Origin: Gammaproteobacteria bacterium
GTDB lineage: Bacteria > Pseudomonadota > Gammaproteobacteria > Steroidobacterales > Steroidobacteraceae
Assembly: GCA_021773365.1 (NCBI GenBank)
Contig: JAJFKF010000123.1
Coordinates: 1 to 32,869 of the forward strand
DNA length: 32,869 nucleotides
Direction: 5' to 3'
The position numbers and the translations under genes are program-made. The notes under the pieces were generated by a model. That model did not search any database, was not told the origin of the DNA, and saw nothing but the letters and a program-made list of their open reading frames with translations. Shown here in pieces: positions 31,715 through 32,869 of this stretch. Numbering within the stretch: the first letter of the stretch is position 1; each line of letters opens with the position of its first letter.

Positions 31715-31963
31715 TCAGGCGGATCGATGGCGCTCATCAAGTTCTTTCACTTCACGCTGCAGCGCCTCCAGCTTCTCGCGCGTCCGCCGCAGCACTCCCT
31801 GCTGCACATCGAACTCCTCCCGGGTCACCAGATCCATCCGCGCCAGGCCGGAGCGCAACGTGGCACGAAAATTTGTCTCCAGTTCGCGACGCATGGCCGC
31901 CAGGTTTTCGGGCAGAGAGGCGGCCAGACGCCGCGCCAGATCATCAAGCTTGCTGGTATCCAT
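31715..31963 (-). CDS. ubiK: Ubiquinone biosynthesis accessory factor UbiK
   Basis: An 82-aa protein of the UbiK/YqiC (BMFP) family, a trimeric coiled-coil accessory factor for ubiquinone synthesis. The pattern is complete: LDDLARRLAASLPENLAAMR, then LETNFRATLRSGLARMDLVTREEFDVQ and a C-terminal coiled coil LRRTREKLEALQREVKELDER. It is 78 bp upstream of comM on the same strand. Confidence 0.93.
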   Translation of the reverse strand: MDTSKLDDLARRLAASLPENLAAMRRELETNFRATLRSGLARMDLVTREEFDVQQGVLRRTREKLEALQREVKELDERHRSA

Positions 31964-32045
31964 GGTGTGAGCATCGGGTCGGGCCGCTACGCCGTCAAGC
32001 GCATCAAGGTCCGCATTTCACCACCCGGCCCTGGTAACTTACTGA

Positions 32046-32477
<432 letters not shown>

Positions 32478-32532
32478 GCCCTCTCCGCTGCTGGAGAGAG
32501 CGTCGGAGTAAGGGGTAACTGGGGTAACCGCT

Positions 32533-32869
32533 ATGAACAAACTGCTGATTTGTCTGCTGACGCTGTTGGCAATCTCCTTTACCGCCAGCGCGGAAATCTA
32601 CCGCTGGGTGGACGCGCAGGGTCGCGTGCACTACAGCGACCGCCCGGTGCCGGGCGCCACGCGCGTCAAGAGCGTGGACAGCCGCCCGACCAATCCCGAC
32701 GCTATTGCCGAACGCAAAGCGGCCGACGAGGAACGGCGCGCCATCGAACAGGCTGAAGCACGACAGCAACAAACCACACGCGCTGCTGAAAAAGGCGTCG
32801 AGCAGGACATGGCCAAGCTCCAGGCCGAGCGCTGCAAGAAGGCTCAGGAGCAGTACCGTATCGCCACGG
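32533..32869 (+). CDS. DUF4124-domain protein, partial
   Basis: The gene runs off the right edge after about 112 codons. A Sec signal peptide (MNKLLICLLTLLAISFTASA) is followed by EIYRWVDAQGRVHYSDRPVPG, the DUF4124 signature, then a charged coiled coil with many Ala, Glu and Gln residues. Function is not known; the protein should be periplasmic. It starts 55 bp after glnK and may be cotranscribed. Confidence 0.9.
   Translation, partial: MNKLLICLLTLLAISFTASAEIYRWVDAQGRVHYSDRPVPGATRVKSVDSRPTNPDAIAERKAADEERRAIEQAEARQQQTTRAAEKGVEQDMAKLQAERCKKAQEQYRIAT

Noticed and set aside
32481-32498. Hairpin after glnK as a terminator
   Set aside because: Stem of only 6 bp with no T-run; DUF4124 starts 35 bp later on the same strand, so it may not terminate.

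Overview
This window is mostly an integrative/conjugative or plasmid-like element of a GC-rich gammaproteobacterium, with about 3.3 kb of ordinary chromosome at the right end. The host call rests on the right flank (cytochrome c5, ComM, UbiK, a P-II protein, a DUF4124 protein), a gammaproteobacterial neighbourhood; I cannot name a genus.

Bases 1-18,760 are the backbone, almost all on the minus strand. Read right to left it runs: regulators (DUF6499/DUF2285, AlpA-like HTH), repA, a candidate oriV, parA and a small RHH partner, traF, a lytic transglycosylase, a candidate oriT, a VirD2-like relaxase, traG/VirD4, an RHH gene and a Trb (VirB-type) set trbB-C-D-E-J-eexN-L-F-G-I. The order resembles the Tn4371-type ICE family. 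Most neighbouring genes overlap by 4 nt (ATGA/GTGA), so the blocks look translationally coupled. The fragment of a LysR regulator at 1-161 is the left edge of what can be seen.

Bases 18,840-20,122 hold a regulatory cassette: a 47-aa membrane peptide, csrA, an XRE regulator divergent from csrA with a 13-bp inverted repeat in the shared promoter, and a DUF736 gene. Bases 20,123-20,910 have no convincing gene and end in the fic promoter.

Bases 20,911-29,100 are accessory cargo that looks like a defence or conflict module: an orphan class II Fic AMPylase, a 1264-aa protein with a nuclease-like N terminus and an NTPase-like region lacking a P-loop, a 280-aa protein with possible ADP-ribosyltransferase features, and an opposing two-gene operon of a 564-aa protein with a HEPN-like C-terminal motif plus a GNAT acetyltransferase. 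I could not match the 1264-, 280- and 564-aa proteins to a named system.

The cargo ends at an intact tRNA-Arg(CCG) gene (29,233-29,309). A decayed second copy lies 178 bp away, sharing a 41-bp perfect repeat, and 10-bp arm-like repeats flank the intact copy. This looks like an attachment region, but no integrase is present in the window, so the other end must lie beyond base 1 or the integrase has been lost.
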